Source: Clostridiales bacterium (GTDB taxonomy: Bacteria; Bacillota; Clostridia; Lachnospirales; Lachnospiraceae). Taken from it: 64,000 nucleotides of DNA. Of the stretch, positions 34,392 to 43,434 are shown piece by piece; within the stretch, counting starts at the first letter, position 1; every line of letters starts with the position of its first letter. Under the pieces are notes generated by a model. It had not been told where the DNA came from, made no database searches, and saw only the letters and a list, made by a program, of their open reading frames with translations. A program made the position numbers and the translations under genes. Location: assembly GCA_022770525.1 (NCBI GenBank), contig JALEHN010000091.1, forward strand, positions 1 to 64,000, read 5' to 3'.

Positions 34392-34413
34392 TATCCGCTT
34401 ATTACTTATTTAA

Positions 34414-35460
34414 TTATTCAAAATCAACAACCTGATTTTTTTCGACTGAATCAAAAATCGCTTCCATCAGTCTCAAAACTCTCAGTACTTCTTCATTTTT
34501 TACAATCTGTTCACACTTACCTTCAATGGTATCCATGACATTTCGATAGTAATCTCTGATATCACTGTGAACGATCGGAAGCTTTTCTGTTTTAATGGTA
34601 TCCTCTGTTCTCGGTGCCATCGTCTTTGTAAGACCTGCTGCTGTCTTAATCGGCACAGCATCATTCTTATCCCAGTTTGTCACCCGGACAACCTCACCGG
34701 ATAAATCCCAGTCACGAATCACTGCACTGCCGTCTCTTCCGAGAACATACCATCTCGGCAAGGAAATAAAGTTGCTGGTTCCAACTTCCAGTGTATATAC
34801 CGGACCATCTTCAAAAAACAGCTGCGCTGTAAAACCGTCATCAACCAGTTCATTAGTAACATTTGTTATCGTAGCATACACTTTTTTCACTTTGCCGTCA
34901 AACATCTGCAGTGCCTGGTCTAAGATATGAACGCCCCAGTCCAGGACCATGCCTCCGCCATGCTCTACGGTACCGCGCCAGTCTCCCGGGATACCTCTTG
35001 AACCATGAACTCTGGATTCTATTTTAAATACAGGACCAAGAATATTCTGTTTTAAAATTTCCCGAACTGTCAGATAGTCTTCATCCCATCTGCGGTTCTG
35101 ATGCACAAACAAACGGCTTGTCTTTTGTGCTGCCATCATTTCCTCAAAATCTGCAGAATGCATCGTTGCAGGCTTTTCACAGACAACATTTTTCCCTGCA
35201 TTTAAAGCCCTGATCACCACTTCTTTATGTACATCATTCGGCGTGGCACAAAGAATCAGATCAATTTCTGCGTCTTCTAAAACAGCATCAAAGCTATCAT
35301 AGGCTTTAAGCCCGAGACTTTCTGCAAACTGTGCACGTTCTTCCTCTATATCATAAACACCTTTGACCTGAAGATGCTCGATACTCTCAATTAATTCCCG
35401 ATGCCAGTTTCCCATACCGCCAAAACCGACAATCGCCATTTTAAACTCTTTTTCTGTCAT
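34414..35460 (-). CDS. Gfo/Idh/MocA-family oxidoreductase (second of the C-glycoside-like locus)
   Basis: A 348-aa NAD(P)-dependent sugar dehydrogenase. The Rossmann motif is AIVGFGGMGNWH, the family EKP motif is VVCEKPATMH and the C-terminal catalytic region is GGGMVLDWGVHILDQAL. Such enzymes oxidise sugar hydroxyls, often at C3. It is the last gene of the block that begins with the dipeptide-type importer. It differs clearly from the other Gfo/Idh/MocA enzyme at 37025. It may oxidise the released sugar or re-reduce a 3-keto sugar; this is inference. Confidence 0.87.
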   Translation of the reverse strand: MTEKEFKMAIVGFGGMGNWHRELIESIEHLQVKGVYDIEEERAQFAESLGLKAYDSFDAVLEDAEIDLILCATPNDVHKEVVIRALNAGKNVVCEKPATMHSADFEEMMAAQKTSRLFVHQNRRWDEDYLTVREILKQNILGPVFKIESRVHGSRGIPGDWRGTVEHGGGMVLDWGVHILDQALQMFDGKVKKVYATITNVTNELVDDGFTAQLFFEDGPVYTLEVGTSNFISLPRWYVLGRDGSAVIRDWDLSGEVVRVTNWDKNDAVPIKTAAGLTKTMAPRTEDTIKTEKLPIVHSDIRDYYRNVMDTIEGKCEQIVKNEEVLRVLRLMEAIFDSVEKNQVVDFE

Positions 35461-35682
35461 CTTAAATCCTCTTCTCTGCTTTGCGTCATCCCGTTGTCCA
35501 AAGCCAACGGGATTGCCGTCACTTTTTACAAACGCTTCTTATTTCTCATGAACAAAATCACGAATGTTCGCGTCAGATCATCAATGATGCCCAATCATTT
35601 CACCCGGATCTTCAAAAAAATAATCTGCTTCAGTGCCTCAATCGTTTTTTGAAGGCCTTCATTCTGGCTCATAAGACCGTTT
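35461..35682 (-). other. Spacer with a decayed short reading frame
   Basis: Between the beta-propeller gene and the second oxidoreductase. On the minus strand a frame starting at ATG 35672 (MSQNEGLQKTIEALKQII) would need a one-base shift in a run of seven T, then another shift, to continue (EDPGEMIGHH, then DDLTRTFVIL). It has no ribosome site. It looks like a gene remnant, but no family was recognised. Confidence 0.4.
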
Positions 35683-36990
35683 TCACACAAGACACTTAAA
35701 CACTGATAAACCTCCATTGGAATCGGTCATATAAATGTAGCCTCTGTCATCAACAAGTACATCTTCACACCTTGAGATTACCTGACCATCATTCATCATT
35801 TTTGGTATCGGCCATACATCTTTTTCGGGATCCTGCGGGATATAATAAGCAATTTCCCTGATATTAAATATATCAGAAGTATCATACACACGTATTCCGC
35901 CATTAAAACATGTCAGATACTGGCGATCTTCACGATCTTCATAATTTGGCTGACCCTGTGGCTGATGAAAATTATGAAGTCCAGGACGTCCGCCTTTTTC
36001 AACATAATTTTTAAACGGCGCATCTTCAGGAACTGAATAAGGAGGAAATAAAGAAACAAGTGTTGGATTTTTCTTATCGGAAATATCTACAATCCCTGCA
36101 AATTGAGCGCGTTTAGCTGTTCCACCCATTTCCTGTGTCAAGATCAGATAGTTACTGTTTTTTCCACTCATTGGCAGTGCTGTATGACAGGAAATAAAAT
36201 CTGAAAACGGCGGATCAATCCTTAAACTTCCCACATATTTTGGTCGTGTAACGTCTTTAACATCCAAAATAACTAATCCATAACCGCAATAAGCAAGATA
36301 TGCATATCCATCCTTCACCTGAGGCATGTGTAAATGATAATGTTTATATCCTGGGTATGGGCACAATGCCTCCGGATCAATTTTATCTGTATCCCAATCA
36401 ACATGATCCATACCGTCAAGCCATTGCTCTTTCAGGTACCAGCGTCCAACCTCCACCGGCTCTGCAGGATTATCTATATCAATAATTCTCAGGATATTAT
36501 TTAAAAATCCGGGACAGCTTGATGTGGTATACACATAACGTCCTCCAGCATAAAAATTACGATGTGTATTGACGCCGTCAATCCCCTCGCCGCCGCCATT
36601 GCTCCAAAATCCCAATAATTTCGGGTTCATAGGGTCTGTCTTAACATCCCAGATTTCAATACCAGCATCATAATCATCATAATCAACACCTTCCATTGGA
36701 AGGAAACGGACTCTCTGTCCCGATGCAGTTATCATAATACCATTGGCAATCTGTACTTTAGGGTAGACTGTACCTGATTTTCCTCGAGGATCATCAAGGT
36801 GTTTGCACTTAATATTATTTAAATCGGTAACGTCAAGAATCTGCCAACCTTTATGATAATATGTCGTCACATATAGATAATAACGTCCTTCAACAACCTG
36901 TAATGCCATCTGAAAGCCAGGCTGTCCATTCAAATCATGATAGGCAACCAGTTCCATGTTTTTTGATAAAGGTTTTTCTAATTTTACCAT
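35683..36990 (-). CDS. LVIVD-repeat beta-propeller protein
   Basis: A 435-aa soluble protein without a signal peptide. At least six blades end in a strand of the LVIVD type: WQILDVTDLNNIK, IEIWDVKTDPMNPK, LRIIDIDNPAEPV, LVILDVKDVTRPK, AGIVDISDKKNPT and IRVYDTSDIFNI. The rich His/Asp/Trp content between blades (HVDWDTDKI, KHYHLHMPQ, HNFHQPQGQ) suggests a metal or ligand centre. Start at 36990 is supported by GAGG upstream; the longer frame from 37212 overlaps the neighbouring gene. It is placed between two Gfo/Idh/MocA genes in the C-glycoside-like locus, so a catalytic role on the glycoside or aglycone is plausible but unproven. Confidence 0.85.
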   Translation of the reverse strand: MVKLEKPLSKNMELVAYHDLNGQPGFQMALQVVEGRYYLYVTTYYHKGWQILDVTDLNNIKCKHLDDPRGKSGTVYPKVQIANGIMITASGQRVRFLPMEGVDYDDYDAGIEIWDVKTDPMNPKLLGFWSNGGGEGIDGVNTHRNFYAGGRYVYTTSSCPGFLNNILRIIDIDNPAEPVEVGRWYLKEQWLDGMDHVDWDTDKIDPEALCPYPGYKHYHLHMPQVKDGYAYLAYCGYGLVILDVKDVTRPKYVGSLRIDPPFSDFISCHTALPMSGKNSNYLILTQEMGGTAKRAQFAGIVDISDKKNPTLVSLFPPYSVPEDAPFKNYVEKGGRPGLHNFHQPQGQPNYEDREDRQYLTCFNGGIRVYDTSDIFNIREIAYYIPQDPEKDVWPIPKMMNDGQVISRCEDVLVDDRGYIYMTDSNGGLSVFKCLV

Positions 36991-37024
36991 TCCAAACACC
37001 TCATACTTTCTATATATGTGACTA

Positions 37025-38137
37025 TTACAATTTGATTTCTCTTCCTTCTGCAGATGAACGATAAATTGCATCAAGAATCTGCGTAACAACGAAAGCCTGT
37101 TCCGGTTTAACGAGCGGTTCTTTATCATTGATAATTGCATCCAGCCACTGTGCACACTCAAGATCTTTTGGCTCCATACCTCCATTGCCTTCAAAGAACG
37201 CAACTGATCCACTTGCCGATAAAGTTTCTTCTGTTAGTTTTCCATAGCTTGTTTTATTAAACACAAGCTCATAACCTGAATTACTCATACCGCCAATAAT
37301 CTCAGCGCCGCCTTTTGTGCCGCAAAGAGTTGTCGCTGCCTCTCTAGATTCTCTTACATTAAGTGCCCACGCTGCTTCAAGAAAAATTGTCGCACCATTT
37401 TCCATTTTAATGTATCCAAAAGCAGAGTCTTCAACCTCATATGTTTCCGGATCCCATGGTCCAAACAGATTCCCCTCAGTAGCTTCCGGTAAATGACCTA
37501 ACTTTTCAAATACAGATCCCATAACGGATACAGGTTTATAGTTATCCATACACCACAATGTAATATCAAGTGCATGTGTACCAATATCTATCAATGGTCC
37601 GCCACCCTGCTTCGATTTATCAGGAAACACACCCCATGTCGGAACTGCACGACGTCTTACGGCATGTGCCTTTGAGAAGTAAATATCTCCAAGTGCACCT
37701 TCTTCACAGGCTTTGTGAAGTGTCATCGTGTCCTGACGAAAACGGTTCTGATACCCTACAGTAAATTTCTTTCCTGACTTTTTCCAGGCATCCATCATTT
37801 TTTCAGCTGCTTCTGTATTATGTGCCATCGGTTTTTCACACATAACATGTTTCCCTGCTTCAAAAGCTTTCACCGTAATCTCGCTGTGTGCCACATTCGG
37901 TGTTAAAACGTGAACAACATCAATTTCCGGATCTTTCAATAATTCTCTGTAATCTGTATATACACCGGCACCCTCAGTACCATATTCTTCTGCGGCTTTT
38001 TGTGCCCTTTCAATTTCAATATCACAAAATGCTGCCATTTCACATTTATCAGCCTGATTTTTAAGTGCAGGTAAATGTTTCTGGTTTGCAATACCACCGC
38101 ATCCTATAATTCCAATCTGCAGCTTACCATTTTTCAT
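37025..38137 (-). CDS. Gfo/Idh/MocA oxidoreductase, DgpA-like glycoside 3-dehydrogenase candidate
   Basis: A 370-aa NAD-dependent sugar dehydrogenase: Rossmann IGIIGCGGIANQKHLPAL, EKP motif MCEKPMAHN, and catalytic GGGPLIDIGTHALDITLW. It is 11 bp after a TIM-barrel gene and next to a DUF6379-like small-subunit gene. In known gut C-glycoside pathways an enzyme of this family (DgpA) oxidises the glycoside sugar at C3, which allows C-C bond cleavage by the DgpB/DgpC pair. Family membership is clear; activity on C-glycosides is inferred from the neighbours. ATG follows GAGGTGACAGATT. Confidence 0.85.
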   Translation of the reverse strand: MKNGKLQIGIIGCGGIANQKHLPALKNQADKCEMAAFCDIEIERAQKAAEEYGTEGAGVYTDYRELLKDPEIDVVHVLTPNVAHSEITVKAFEAGKHVMCEKPMAHNTEAAEKMMDAWKKSGKKFTVGYQNRFRQDTMTLHKACEEGALGDIYFSKAHAVRRRAVPTWGVFPDKSKQGGGPLIDIGTHALDITLWCMDNYKPVSVMGSVFEKLGHLPEATEGNLFGPWDPETYEVEDSAFGYIKMENGATIFLEAAWALNVRESREAATTLCGTKGGAEIIGGMSNSGYELVFNKTSYGKLTEETLSASGSVAFFEGNGGMEPKDLECAQWLDAIINDKEPLVKPEQAFVVTQILDAIYRSSAEGREIKL

Positions 38138-38148
38138 AATCTGTCACC

Positions 38149-39165
38149 TCATTTATTCTTAGCCTTATTTTCAAAATAACGAATCATTTTCTGATGCGCA
38201 GCAACCTGTTCTACAGGATCCATGTAAATGTCACAGCCGATATCAAAATAATCTCTCTGACCTTCATATTCTGAAGAGATATATCCATCCCATCCTGTTT
38301 CAACCAATACACGTATTGCATTCTCATAATCAATAGATTTTTCAAATCCATCTTTATTTATTTCGTAGAATTTGCCATGAATATGTTTTGAATATGGAAG
38401 TACTTCCCTTAACCATTCCGGATCATCATAAATAAGTGCGCCCAATCTTCCTACGGCTGAACAATCAGCTGCATTTCCGCCCATCTTCTTAACATCTTCT
38501 ACAGATAACGGCTCACCGGCTGCATGTGCTTCACTGATTTTATCAAGTATTTCCGCATGTCCGCCATCTCTTAAAATACGTTTATATGCTGATTCAGACA
38601 AACCTTTTGAAAAAATTGCGAAATCAGGTACAAAACCGGCAGCTGGACTTCCTGTTTTTTGGATGACCTCCAGCCATTCCTGCGTATACCATGTATGTAT
38701 GCCGCGAGGTGTATGAATTTCACAGCCAATCTGTATGTTCAAATCCTCTGCCAATGGAATGCATTCTGTTAATAAAGCAATATCTTCTTTTCTCAAAATG
38801 CCTGTTCGATATACTCTAAAGCCCAATTGTGCAGCCATCTTAATATCCTTTTGCACAATATCAATCAACTCTTTCATTGTAAGCTGGCGATTGGCATAGT
38901 TTGTAGTAAATACTTTTGCGCCATAAGACTGCGCAATTACTCCATTTTTTTCAAGCAATTCGTTCCACTGATCAACAACTTCCATTGACAATACTCTGTC
39001 ATTTTCTCTCATGCCCGGTAATGGCATCTGATCAGGTAAAAGTTCAATAGCATCTACACCTATTCCATTTTTCCCCATTGCTTCAATACAACTTCTAAGG
39101 TCACGTTTACCGGAAAGGTAATCTTCCTGCAAACTATATAATGATACACAAGATTTTATTGACAT
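38149..39165 (-). CDS. TIM-barrel sugar isomerase-like protein, DgpC-like C-glycoside deglycosidase alpha-subunit candidate
   Basis: A 338-aa xylose-isomerase-like TIM barrel. Candidate metal ligands in the expected order are Glu149 (IGCEIHTPRG), Asp181 (FVPDFAIFS), His263 (HIHGKFYEI) and Glu299 (ISSEYEGQRDY). Length fits the alpha subunit of C-glycoside deglycosidases (DgpC/CarB-type), which is longer than usual sugar isomerases. It directly follows the small beta-sandwich gene (11-bp gap), the pairing found in the dgp/dfg/car clusters. ATG follows AGGAAGTCAT. An ordinary sugar epimerase is the alternative. Confidence 0.8.
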   Translation of the reverse strand: MSIKSCVSLYSLQEDYLSGKRDLRSCIEAMGKNGIGVDAIELLPDQMPLPGMRENDRVLSMEVVDQWNELLEKNGVIAQSYGAKVFTTNYANRQLTMKELIDIVQKDIKMAAQLGFRVYRTGILRKEDIALLTECIPLAEDLNIQIGCEIHTPRGIHTWYTQEWLEVIQKTGSPAAGFVPDFAIFSKGLSESAYKRILRDGGHAEILDKISEAHAAGEPLSVEDVKKMGGNAADCSAVGRLGALIYDDPEWLREVLPYSKHIHGKFYEINKDGFEKSIDYENAIRVLVETGWDGYISSEYEGQRDYFDIGCDIYMDPVEQVAAHQKMIRYFENKAKNK

Positions 39166-39176
39166 ATGACTTCCTC

Positions 39177-39623
39177 CTAAATTTCAAATTTTAAAATTGC
39201 AGTGTTAAGCGTATCTTTTGGGAAATAAAACACAGCGATTCGTACTTCAACTTTTAATTCATGTTCTCCCTTCGGAAGACCGCCTTCTTTTAAAACGACT
39301 GTTCTAAGACTTTCGCCATACTCCCAGAAGTATGTTCCTACTGTGAGAATTTCTGACATTTTAAATTCTTCACCGGTTTTCATAATAAGCCGAATATCTT
39401 CCGGATCAACCTCGGTGCCATCCATATAAACTTTATACAGGTCAATCTGGCTTAATGGTACTCCCATATAATATGGAATCTTTACACCAAATTCGTAGCC
39501 TTTAATCGTATTGTCGCATACATATTGCTTAACCCCTGAAGGATCAATCATATACTTTGCATTCATCGCACTTCCTTCTTTACTGAAAATGTGATTTTTT
39601 TTATTTGCTTCCATTTTATCCAT
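39177..39623 (-). CDS. DUF6379-like small protein, C-glycoside deglycosidase beta-subunit candidate
   Basis: A 148-aa, all-beta protein. The pattern GYEFGVKIPYYMGVPLSQID, VYMDGTEVDPEDIRL, YFWEYGESLRTV and GGLPKGEHELKVEV matches what I recall of the beta subunit of C-glycoside-cleaving enzymes (DgpB-type, DUF6379): a beta-sandwich with PYYRGIPLS and a GGL.PGEHEV strand. The first 20 residues are a variable extension. ATG at 39623 lies 8 bp after AGGAG. This gene is the most diagnostic of the locus because the family has few other roles. Confidence 0.82.
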   Translation of the reverse strand: MDKMEANKKNHIFSKEGSAMNAKYMIDPSGVKQYVCDNTIKGYEFGVKIPYYMGVPLSQIDLYKVYMDGTEVDPEDIRLIMKTGEEFKMSEILTVGTYFWEYGESLRTVVLKEGGLPKGEHELKVEVRIAVFYFPKDTLNTAILKFEI

Positions 39624-39702
39624 AATCATGTCTCCTTTACTATGTTGATTTTTTTATTATCCGGGCAGACAAGCTGCCCAGATAACCATATATGTTAAAA
39701 AG

Positions 39703-41352
39703 TTATTGATTTACACTATAAATATTTGTCAGGTCGACAACCGCCATACCACGCAGTCCCAGACCTTCAATATTTTTTGCTGTCAGACAGAGGTAGCTGC
39801 TTGAGAAAAGGCCGCAGGACACATAATGCTCTCTGAAGTGTGCCAGTAATTCAGCATAAGCTTCTTTACGTTCATTCATATCAATTGCAGCATAGCAACG
39901 ACTTGCAATTTTAGAAAATTCTTCATTTTTATACCCTGTACCGCCCATAACATCACTATACTTATAGTTTATACCATCAACACAGCGTACCGGTTCTGTA
40001 TAATATGCAAATTGCTGAAGTGAATAGCACATATCAAAATCACCCTCTGCAAGTGCTGCAAAATGCACAGGAATTTCTGCCAATTCAAGTTCAACATTAA
40101 TTCCACCTTGACGAAGCTGCTCCTGAAGCATACTGATTGTAGCAGTAATTGCATACACACGGAACTTCAGATTAACACCATCAGGATATCCGGCCTCAGC
40201 CAGCAATGCTTTTGCTTTTTCATAGTCCGGTTTGTAAATTTCAGGTTCAACACCATCCCAAACCGGTGCTTTTGTGGAAATCATTGTATCTTGAATTTCA
40301 CCAAAACCGCTCATGCCAACCTGACGTAATGCTTCTTTATCAAGTGACCAGTAAACAGCTTCACGAACTTTTTCATTTTCAAGCGGACCACCATTTCCAC
40401 TGTTAAGGAATAAAACTGCTGTACGGTTATCGTTAAGCACTACTGCATTGATATTTGCATCTGATTCATACACATTATAGTTTGCAAGGTCAAGACCGAT
40501 AGCAATATCAACATCGCCGCTCTGTACAGCCATACCACGTGCAGATGAATCATTAATAAAAACGAATTTAATGTCTTTATAATATGGCAGTGTCTCCTGA
40601 TTCCAGTAATTTTCATTACGCGTTACTGTAATGTGATCACCCGGAACCCATTCAGCTAATTTGTACTTACCTGTACCAGCATCTTCAAGATACTGTACAG
40701 TTGAACCTGCGCCTCCGGCTGCTTCAAATGCTTCCTTATTAGCAATGAAAAACATTTCAAAGCCAAGACGGTCCTGTGCCTGCGCCCATGGCTGTACTGT
40801 AGCAAAAATAATATTGTAATCATCTTCAACTTCAAAATTTTCAACATCATAAATGCTATATTCGCCCTTTAAAGCACCCTGAGCGCCCTGCTGGAATGTA
40901 TAAAGAACATCCTCAGTTGTCAAATCTTCTCCATTCTGGAATTTAATACCCTGTTTCAATGTTAAACGGAAATGTGTATCATCAATCTGTTCTGTTTTTT
41001 CCACTAATGAACTATCTGTGTGTTCCATTGTTTCATATTCGTTTTTATACAATGTCTCATAGAGCAGTGACATAATAACTGCATTTGTTTCTGTACCACA
41101 CTGAATTATCGCCGGCACCAATGAGTTTGGTTCTGCAGGTAAAGCAACTGTAATCGTCTCATCGCTCAATTCTCCTGTAGGTACTGCTAATGATTGTGCT
41201 ACATCTTCTGCGCTGCTTTGAGCTGCTGTCTCATTCTTTGCCGAAGTATCTGCTGATTTTTCATTACCTCCGCATCCTGCGAGCATGCCCACTGACATTG
41301 CCATCGTCAATAAAAATGCAATGCTCTTTCGTAAACCACCAATTTTTTTCAT
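39703..41352 (-). CDS. Dipeptide/oligopeptide-type solute-binding lipoprotein (SBP family 5)
   Basis: A 549-aa lipoprotein with lipobox MLAGCGGNE (Cys at residue 27), a Ser/Ala/Thr linker and a family 5 binding domain (GVKFQNGEDLTTEDVLYTFQ-type motif: IKFQNGEDLTTEDVLYTF). Family 5 proteins bind peptides, nickel, or oligosaccharides and glycosides. Located between the permease/ATPase genes and the C-glycoside-like enzymes, it probably delivers the glycoside. Start follows AGGAACTAAA. Confidence 0.92.
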   Translation of the reverse strand: MKKIGGLRKSIAFLLTMAMSVGMLAGCGGNEKSADTSAKNETAAQSSAEDVAQSLAVPTGELSDETITVALPAEPNSLVPAIIQCGTETNAVIMSLLYETLYKNEYETMEHTDSSLVEKTEQIDDTHFRLTLKQGIKFQNGEDLTTEDVLYTFQQGAQGALKGEYSIYDVENFEVEDDYNIIFATVQPWAQAQDRLGFEMFFIANKEAFEAAGGAGSTVQYLEDAGTGKYKLAEWVPGDHITVTRNENYWNQETLPYYKDIKFVFINDSSARGMAVQSGDVDIAIGLDLANYNVYESDANINAVVLNDNRTAVLFLNSGNGGPLENEKVREAVYWSLDKEALRQVGMSGFGEIQDTMISTKAPVWDGVEPEIYKPDYEKAKALLAEAGYPDGVNLKFRVYAITATISMLQEQLRQGGINVELELAEIPVHFAALAEGDFDMCYSLQQFAYYTEPVRCVDGINYKYSDVMGGTGYKNEEFSKIASRCYAAIDMNERKEAYAELLAHFREHYVSCGLFSSSYLCLTAKNIEGLGLRGMAVVDLTNIYSVNQ

Positions 41353-41394
41353 TTTAGTTCCTCCTTAAACTGAATATATTTTATTCCTCATGTG

Positions 41395-42366
41395 CTATTT
41401 CTGTGCTTCACCAGTCAGCTCTTCAGCTCTGAAACATTTCACATAATGGCCTTTAACCGATGTTTCAACTAATTCAGGTTCACTTGTTCTGCACAGTTCC
41501 GTTGCATGAGGACAACGTTTCGCAAATCTGCAGCATTTTGCAGGATTAATCGGACTTGTAATTTCACCTTTCAGCAAAATACGTTCCTTTTTCTTATTCA
41601 GGCTCGGTACTGGAATCGCCGAGAGTAATGCCTTGGAATAAGGATGCATCGTATTTGTAAATAATTCTTTTGTTTCACAAAACTCTACAACCTGCCCCAG
41701 ATACATAACACAGATGGCATCTGAAATATGTTTAACAACTGACATATCATGTGTAATAAAAATATAGGTCAATCCCTTATCCCGCTGCAGATCCATTAAT
41801 AAATTAAGAATCTGTGCCTGGATGGAAACATCCAAAGCTGATACAGGCTCATCACACACAATAAACTCCGGGTTCAGTGCTAATGCCCTTGCTATACCAA
41901 TTCTCTGTCTTCTCCCGCCATCAAGTTCATGAGGATAAACATTTGCCAGACGCCTCGCAAGTCCTACGGTATCCATCAATTCAAACACTTTTTGTTCCAT
42001 CGCTTTTTTATCTTTAGCAAGCCTATAGGTCTTAATCGGCTCTGCAATAAGTGCCGAAACACTCATTCTCGGGTCAAGTGAAGCATATGGATCCTGGAAA
42101 ATCATTTGCATTCGTGTCCGCATCTGCTTAAAAGCTCTCAAACTCATTTTAGTAACATCAGTACCGTCAAAATAAATTTCGCCTGAAGTAGCCTCCTCCA
42201 TCCGGATTAAAGTTTTACCAAGAGTTGATTTACCGCATCCCGACTCACCGACAACACCCAATGTTTTGCCTTTTTCTATACTAATCGTTACATTATCGAC
42301 TGCATGGAGTTTACCACCCGGTGTATCATAATATTTTTTCAAATTTTTAATTTCCAGTAATGCCAC
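41395..42366 (-). CDS. Dipeptide-type ABC transporter ATP-binding protein (DppF/OppF-like)
   Basis: A 323-aa ABC ATPase with Walker A GESGCGKSTLGK, Walker B FIVCDEPVSALD, and the C-terminal oligopeptide extension with cysteines (CCRFAKRCPHATELC), as in Opp/Dpp ATPases. The signature region reads ELDGGRRQRIGIA, with Asp for the usual Ser of LSGGQ, so it is slightly unorthodox. The start is GTG at 42366, preceded by GGAGGTGAAAACA; it overlaps the end of the upstream ATPase gene by 20 bp. Confidence 0.92.
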   Translation of the reverse strand: MALLEIKNLKKYYDTPGGKLHAVDNVTISIEKGKTLGVVGESGCGKSTLGKTLIRMEEATSGEIYFDGTDVTKMSLRAFKQMRTRMQMIFQDPYASLDPRMSVSALIAEPIKTYRLAKDKKAMEQKVFELMDTVGLARRLANVYPHELDGGRRQRIGIARALALNPEFIVCDEPVSALDVSIQAQILNLLMDLQRDKGLTYIFITHDMSVVKHISDAICVMYLGQVVEFCETKELFTNTMHPYSKALLSAIPVPSLNKKKERILLKGEITSPINPAKCCRFAKRCPHATELCRTSEPELVETSVKGHYVKCFRAEELTGEAQK

Positions 42367-43420
42367 TGTTTTCACCTCCTTTACACTCTGCAAATACGCA
42401 TCTTACAAAATGACCAGGTTCTACCTCCACTAACTGTGGATTTTTTTTCTTACACTCATCACATTTTCTATCGCATCTTTCATAAAAACTGCAATAAGGC
42501 GGAAGATTCATCGGATTTGGCATCAACCCTGCAATTGGTTTCAATCTGTCAGTTTCATCTTCCAGATTAGGTATTGAACCAAACAGTCCAAGTGTATAAG
42601 GGTGCTGTGCCTGATTAAATATATGTTCTAACGTACCATACTCAACAATTTCACCTGCGTAAACGACTGCACATTTTGAACAGATTTCTGCAACAACACC
42701 AAAATCATGTGTAATAAAAATCATTGATGTTTTGTATTTCTCCTGGAGTTCTTTCATCATCTTCAGCACCTGCGCCTGAATCGTCACATCAAGAGCGGTC
42801 GTTGGTTCATCAGCAATAATCAGATCAGGATGACAGGCAAGGGCAATGGCTATAATAATACGCTGCTTCATACCACCCGAAAACTGATGCGGATATTCCT
42901 TATATCTTTCCGCCGGAATACCAACAATCTCAAGCATATCACAGGCTCTTTTCTGCGCTTCTGCTGCCGATACTTTTTCGTGAATTTTTATAACCTCCGC
43001 AATCTGGTCACCAACATAATGAACAGGATTTAGTGCTGTCATCGGATCCTGAAACATCATTGTAATTTTCTTTCCCCGTATTGTACGGAACATTTTTTCA
43101 GTATTTTTCTTTACTTTCTTTATTTTTAACTTTCCCGCAATATCAAAAAAGCTCTTTGGATCATCAGCTTCATCTATAAATTCTTCACCGTTCAGCTTAA
43201 TACTTCCTGATACAATGTGCGCCGGCGGTTTTGGTAAAAGACCCATAATTGATAATCCAATGGTTGTTTTACCCGCTCCGGTTTCACCAACAAGCCCAAG
43301 GATTTCTCCCTCTCCGATATCGAAAGAAACATCATTTACAGCTTCACAAACGGCCTCATCAGTTTCATAGTGAACAACCAGATTACGAACTTCCAAAATA
43401 TTTTTACACTCTGCTGCCAT
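42347..43420 (-). CDS. Dipeptide-type ABC transporter ATP-binding protein (DppD/OppD-like)
   Basis: A 357-aa ABC ATPase: Walker A GETGAGKTTIG, signature FSGGMKQRIIIA, Walker B LIIADEPTTALD, H-loop FITHDF and a Cys-rich C-terminal extension (YCSFYERCDRKCDECKKK) typical of OppD. An insert of about 30 Lys-rich residues lies between Walker A and the Q-loop. ATG at 43420 is 8 bp after GGAGG; upstream in-frame starts are rejected. Confidence 0.93.
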   Translation of the reverse strand: MAAECKNILEVRNLVVHYETDEAVCEAVNDVSFDIGEGEILGLVGETGAGKTTIGLSIMGLLPKPPAHIVSGSIKLNGEEFIDEADDPKSFFDIAGKLKIKKVKKNTEKMFRTIRGKKITMMFQDPMTALNPVHYVGDQIAEVIKIHEKVSAAEAQKRACDMLEIVGIPAERYKEYPHQFSGGMKQRIIIAIALACHPDLIIADEPTTALDVTIQAQVLKMMKELQEKYKTSMIFITHDFGVVAEICSKCAVVYAGEIVEYGTLEHIFNQAQHPYTLGLFGSIPNLEDETDRLKPIAGLMPNPMNLPPYCSFYERCDRKCDECKKKNPQLVEVEPGHFVRCVFAECKGGENSGITGN

Positions 43421-43434
43421 TACTCGTTCCTCCA

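Noticed and set aside
35683..37212. Longer 509-aa form of the beta-propeller protein
   Set aside because: The extra N-terminus runs into the neighbouring dehydrogenase gene; ATG 36990 has a ribosome site and starts the conserved part.
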